This document shows positions 60,170-64,000 of a stretch of DNA of 64,000 nucleotides, piece after piece. The notes under the pieces were generated by a model that saw nothing but the letters and a program-made list of their open reading frames with translations, had not been told where the DNA came from and searched no databases. The translations under genes and the position numbers were made by a program. This DNA is from Stomorhina lunata (Eukaryota; Arthropoda; Insecta; Diptera; Rhiniidae), in the NCBI GenBank assembly GCA_933228675.1, contig OW121744.1, positions 93,146,885-93,210,884 on the forward strand, given 5' to 3'. How positions within the stretch are numbered: position 1 is the first letter of the stretch; each line of letters opens with the position of its first letter.

Positions 60170-60365
60170 CTCTAAGGGCTCGTAATCTAGGGTCGCTTTT
60201 TCTGCATGAGATTTCCGATCTAGCAAGTATTGAAATTCGTAAAATAGACTCATTTATCAAGGCTACAGGCTGGCTTCTTTTCTCAGTCTATCCCTTGCAG
60301 GTACCACAAAGGGACAGCTTCTAGGATCCAAGTGACGCTAACTTATCATCGTCTGCCTGATTGCC
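60170..60365 (+). mobile_element. Family A non-LTR element, 3' end only
   Basis: 'FLHEISDLASIEIRKIDSFI' and 'ATGWL' match the last residues of the frame at 36700-36800, followed by CAGTCTATCCCTTGCAGGTA and the 3' UTR text 'gacccaagtgacgct', also seen at 36840-36900. Confidence 0.65.
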
Positions 60366-60374
60366 TTACCTATT

Positions 60375-60920
60375 TTATCTGTCACTTTTATCTGGGCATT
60401 AAGTCTTGGATCAGCAAGAAAATCACAAAGACATGGGGAAACATGGTTATGGTCATGAGCTTGTGGCCTAAACCGGACATTAGTGGAACCCAAATTCTAC
60501 TAGTTCTGAATAGGTCAAGCTTAAGAAGATGTATAGGGTTCTTAACGGGACACTGTGCCTTAAATTCAAGTTTATATAGGTGGGATAGTAGCATACCGCA
60601 CCTCTGCAGACTATGTCTGGATGAGGATTCGTCCGAGTCGGTAGAACGCATTCTCTGTCAGTGTCCAAGGCTACAAAATCAGCAGCAGATTCTTTGCTGA
60701 ACTTCAGGATCTGCAACAATGCAATTTGCAAGATATTATAGGGTTCACCACTGGTCTCAATTGGCTAAGATAGGGTACTCTCCTTCCTCTTCTATACTCT
60801 TCTTTTGTCTTCCTCTATCTTCAATCACCTCTTTTCTTCTCTTTAGTAAAGGATCTCAATGGACCTCTGGGGTCTCCGAGTAAAGGTGTCGCTTGACACT
60901 ACCTTTATAACCTAACCTAG
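60375..60920 (+). pseudogene. Non-LTR element 3' coding region and 3' UTR, family B
   Basis: The frame 60332-60700 encodes 'SLWPKPDISGTQILLVLNRS', RSSLRRCIGFLTGHCALNS, and CRLCLDEDSSESVERILCQC, the 'LTGHC' block and zinc-knuckle-like C-terminus that follows RNase H in I-group elements. Related to the minus-strand fragment at 31380-31725. The 3' UTR includes ACCTCTGGGGTCTCCGAGT and ends with AACCTAACCTAGG, a CCTAA-type tail like family A. Confidence 0.65.
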
Positions 60921-61767
60921 GCCTAGTAATTTACTTGCAGAACAATGCTATCTAAATTACTTTAGTTAAGCCTGAAAAAACTCTTAATAGGATTTATATT
61001 TCCAATTCAATTTCTTTGTAAATCAGAAACCAAACGATTTTTTGCTTAAACTTTTTTTCAACATTTAAACTTTACGCACACACATACTCACCAAAAACAG
61101 GACGTCATTTCTGTACACTTATACATACATACATGCTATTATCTCAGACACACATTTATACAGTAATCTCACACACACACACACATTCGAATGCTTTACA
61201 GTTCTATGTAATGTTAATGCCAAAACTAGGTTATGGTACCAAAGATGAATGCATTTTTTTTTTATTTTATCATTTTATTTTCCTTTACAGGCTCTGTCAT
61301 AGTTTGAATCTTCCATCCTCCCTTCCTTACTGTTTACTTTTACATACATATGTATTATATGTATATAAATCATATGAATTAGATTGTTGTTGTTGTTTTG
61401 TTTACAGAGAAAGTAAGATCTAATGACGTCACAAGTGGTTTTTCTATTATTTGTACGTGTTTAAAATGAGAAAATCCAGTAACAGAATCAGTTAATGGTG
61501 GTCTATTACCTTTTTGTAGAAATAAATACATAACGAGATCTAAATGTATACAATATATTTATGTCAGGAGTATTTTTTAGCTAAATGTCTATAGCAGCTT
61601 CCAATAGTAATTGCCATATACATTATAAAGAATTGCATGAAGCTTTGGAAATAGGTCGGAATTATTATAGGATTCTTTAAAATATTGATGAGATTAAATA
61701 ATGTTTAAGATAATTCATTTAGAAATTCATTCGTATCGCAGGGAACTCATAGTATCGCCGAAGTAGT
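60921..61767. other. Spacer with CA and GTT microsatellites, no gene seen
   Basis: CA repeats near 61075-61090 and 61167-61185, CATA near 61120-61135, GTTGTT near 61385-61400. No supported frame. Confidence 0.55.
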
Positions 61768-62495
61768 TCTTCTTCTTCTTCTTTTTCTGTTATCCTTGAC
61801 TCCCAGTAGAGCATAGGGCCTCAACCATCCTTCTATATCGGACTCTATTGCGAAATGTTAGGCATACATTCGTCATTCCAAGAATAGCTTGCTGCTTGCA
61901 GCTCCGCATCAATTGACGTTCTAGCACCAACGCGACGGCCTCTTCCTTGTGGATTCCAACAAATCACATGTCGAGCAATGTTGGTATTTGGCCTCCTAAG
62001 TGTGTGGCCTATCCGCCGCCATTTCCGCTGACATACTTCTATAGAAGCAAGGATTTGATTTTCTCGCATTAAGTAGATCTTCATTTCTTATGCGGTTCGG
62101 CCGCCATATAATAGCTCGGAGAATACCTTGTAGATTCCAACGAAGCGCTTGTCGAGCAATGTTGGTATTTGGCCTTCTAAGTGTGTGGCCTATCCGCCGC
62201 CATTTCCGCTGACATACTTCTATAGAAGCAGGGATTTGATTTTTCGCATTAAGTAGATCTTCATTTCTTATGCGGTTCGGCCGCCATATAATAGCTCGGA
62301 GAATACCTTGTAGATTCCAACGAAGCGCTTGTCGAGCAATGTTGGTATTTGGCCTTCTAAGTGTGTGGCCTATCCCCCGCCATTTCCGTTGACATACTTC
62401 TATAGAAGCAGGGATTTGATTTGTCGCGTTAAGTAGATCTTCATTTTTTATGCGATTCGGACACCATATATTAAGGATTTGCCATAAGCAAAATC
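61768..62495 (-). pseudogene. RTE1 3' end with triplicated block
   Basis: The frame at 61845-62084 has RKWRRIGHTLRRPNTNIARH and 'WNPQGRGRRVG', the C-terminal signature of RTE elements (WIGHxLRRPxxNIxRxALxWNPQGxRxRGRP). The 3' end has a CTTCTTCTTCTTTTTCTGTT tail region at 61768-61790. Inside, a 180-bp block is present three times (see separate entry). Confidence 0.8.
61950..62490. repeat. 180-bp tandem triplication inside RTE1
   Basis: 62101-62160 and 62281-62340 are identical at exactly 180-bp spacing, and the block from CGAGCAATGTTGG to the next starts at about 61973, 62153 and 62333. The first block differs most. Confidence 0.93.
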
Positions 62496-62499
62496 AGTA

Positions 62500-62855
62500 A
62501 TAGGGTACAAAATACCTCATCCCAAAAACTCTTGGTACGGCGAGGAGAGCAGCAACGCTACTGCTGAGAAAAATGCGGCCTATAGGAGAAGATTGAGATG
62601 TATAAGACACATAGTGAAGTACTTAAATTTTACCAAAAAGTTAAGCACCAGACGGTTGGTTATGGTAACTGTATATTTTCCTCTAAGGACGACCAAGGAA
62701 ATCTGGTTACTGATACAGAAAGCGTATTGAAACTGTGGAAGGAGCACTTTTGCAAGTTATTGGTTGCAAATGAAAGCTACCAAGATGACACGACTGAACA
62801 AATCAACGATGACGGCATTATATTTATGTCCACCACGCAACCAGAATGAGGTTGG
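62500..62855 (+). pseudogene. RTE2 fragment
   Basis: The frame 62598-62849 has LKFYQKVKHQTVGYGN, 'DQGNLVTDTESVLKLWKEHF' and 'TTEQINDDGII', collinear with 52110-52300. It is the best-preserved copy of this part but stops at 62849, where the tandem leader repeats begin. Confidence 0.75.
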
Positions 62856-62859
62856 AACT

Positions 62860-63755
62860 TGCTCAGGTTACATCTTGGTAACCTGACCAACCTTGTTAAG
62901 ATGCGGAAAACAACCCGTGTGGGATTTGAATATACTTGCTAAAGTACGAAACTGCAGCGTCTGTTCAACATGTTAGTTACGGCTACAAGCGGACGTCTGT
63001 TTCGGAGGTAAGGCAGACGTCTGCTACCAGGTAAGAACTGTATAAAATTCCTACTCTAACCTCCTCGTGGTACATCCTGGTAACCTGAGCAACCTTGTTG
63101 AAGATGCGGTAAACAACCCGTGTGGGATTCTAGGTCGGGGTCTTATATGAAAGGATCCATTCAACTGAATTTGTTCTAAGATTATTGTTGCGGTTACAAG
63201 CGGACGTCTGTCTCGGAGTTAAGGCAGACATCTGCTACCATGTAAGAACTATATCCAATTCCTATTCTAACCTCCTCGTGGTACATCCTGGTAACCTGAG
63301 CAACCTTGTTGAAGATGCGGTAAACAACCCGTGTGGGATTCTAGGTCGGGGCTAATATGAGAGGGAGTTATCTTGGAGCCATTCCAACGTATTTGGCCTA
63401 AGATAATTGTACTTGCTAAAGTACGAAACTGCAGCGTCTGTTCAATAGGTTAGTTGCCTCTCCAAGCGGACGTCTGTCTCGGAGGTAAGGCAGACGTCTG
63501 CTACCAGATAAGAACTGTATCCAATTTCTACTCTAACCTCCTCGTGGTACATCCTGGTAACCTGAGCAACCTTGTTGAAGATGCGGTAAACAACCCGTGT
63601 GGGATTCTCGGTCGGGGCTAATATGAGAGGGAGTTATCTTGGAGCCATTCCAACGTATTTGGCCTAAGATAATTGCACTTGCTAAAGTACGAAACTGCAG
63701 CGTCTGTTCAACAGGTTAGTTGCCTCTCCAAGCGGACGTCTGTCTCGGATCGAGC
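62860..63755 (+). repeat. Tandem 5'-leader monomers of a retrotransposon (about 4.4 copies)
   Basis: Units begin with CATCYTGGTAACCTGAGC at about 62871, 63074, 63284 and 63550 (spacing 203, 210, 266). Each contains GATGCGGTAAACAACCCGTG and a pair of sites, GCGGACGTCTG ... CAGACGTCTGC, about 14 bases apart; the second is a perfect 12-bp palindrome with its G. The array precedes an open frame at 63828, as promoter monomers do in some non-LTR elements. Confidence 0.8.
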
Positions 63756-63827
63756 GGCTCGCTATACAAACGTGGCTTGCGTCTTTGGACTCATCACTCA
63801 TCGACTTAGCACTTACGATGTTTTTAG

Positions 63828-63995
63828 CATGGAAGAAAACAACATTAAAGACTATACTACTCCAAGGGGTAATCATACGCGAAATCCCCCTTCTAAGGCA
63901 GCTTTGAAGCCCTATAACAGGAGAAGAACAGAAGAAACCAGCTGGCACAAGGATTTTGGTGGTGCCAAATCTATACGAGAAAATTCTAATAAATG
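63828..63995 (+). CDS. Possible ORF1 start of a retrotransposon, short open frame
   Basis: An ATG at 63828 (MEENNIKDYTTPRGNHTRNP...) opens 55 codons, basic and hydrophilic (PYNRRRTEE), ending in a stop at 63994-63996 just before the window edge. The frame is open upstream to 63673, through the last leader monomer, so the true start is uncertain. The position after tandem leader monomers suggests the first frame of a non-LTR element. I recognise no domain. It may be truncated or frameshifted right of the window. Confidence 0.35.
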
Positions 63996-64000
63996 AAACC

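Overview
Organism. The window looks like nuclear DNA of a higher fly (Diptera, probably a calyptrate such as a blow fly or house-fly relative; this placement is inference). It is extremely AT-rich, has no operons or prokaryotic signals, and carries a mariner element, a Tc1-like remnant, Helitron-type elements, a hAT-type foldback element and several families of 5'-truncated non-LTR retrotransposons, with insect-style CAA/GTT and CA microsatellites. Only one short piece looks like host coding sequence: a possible first coding exon on the minus strand at 33006-33035 behind a CAA/CAG-rich leader. If that is real, positions 1-33005 may be its giant first intron.

Layout. 1-719: interspersed-repeat fragment. 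720-25015: a large satellite domain built on a 31-bp dyad-rich unit (arrays at 720-1189, 2478-9470, 10630-12905, 13441-14004 plus 18721-20860, and, in the opposite orientation, 22006-25015). It is interrupted by a 1.29-kb terminal-inverted-repeat element (1190-2477) and a 4.7-kb Helitron-like element (14005-18720). 25556-28560: a different AT-rich repeat field with the dyad TTCGAAAATTCGAA. 29100-32400: a graveyard of short retrotransposon pieces. 32400-34060: the possible promoter, leader and first exon. 34070-35160: broken mariner. 35165-37650: retrotransposon with RNase H, Tc1 remnant and a 28-bp hairpin array. 38437-48577: a hAT-like foldback element with a perfect 8-bp target duplication, split by two tandem Helitron-like elements. 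48885-64000: retrotransposon mosaic, mostly two RTE-type families (called RTE1 and RTE2 here), including a 3,126-bp tandem duplication (49988-56239), a triplicated 180-bp block, and at the right edge a promoter-like tandem 5' leader running into an open frame that leaves the window.

How the parts relate. There is no pathway here; the window is a record of nested insertion and local amplification. The best evidence is at insertion joints: the Helitron at 14005-18720 interrupts the satellite without loss or duplication of a base, and the foldback element is bounded by CTAAAAAC on both sides. Every recognised coding region of a mobile element is broken (stops, frameshifts, truncation, or a substituted catalytic residue), so none visible here is likely to be autonomous, with the possible exception of the element entering at the right edge. 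Family names for retrotransposons rest on remembered protein motifs, not on a search.
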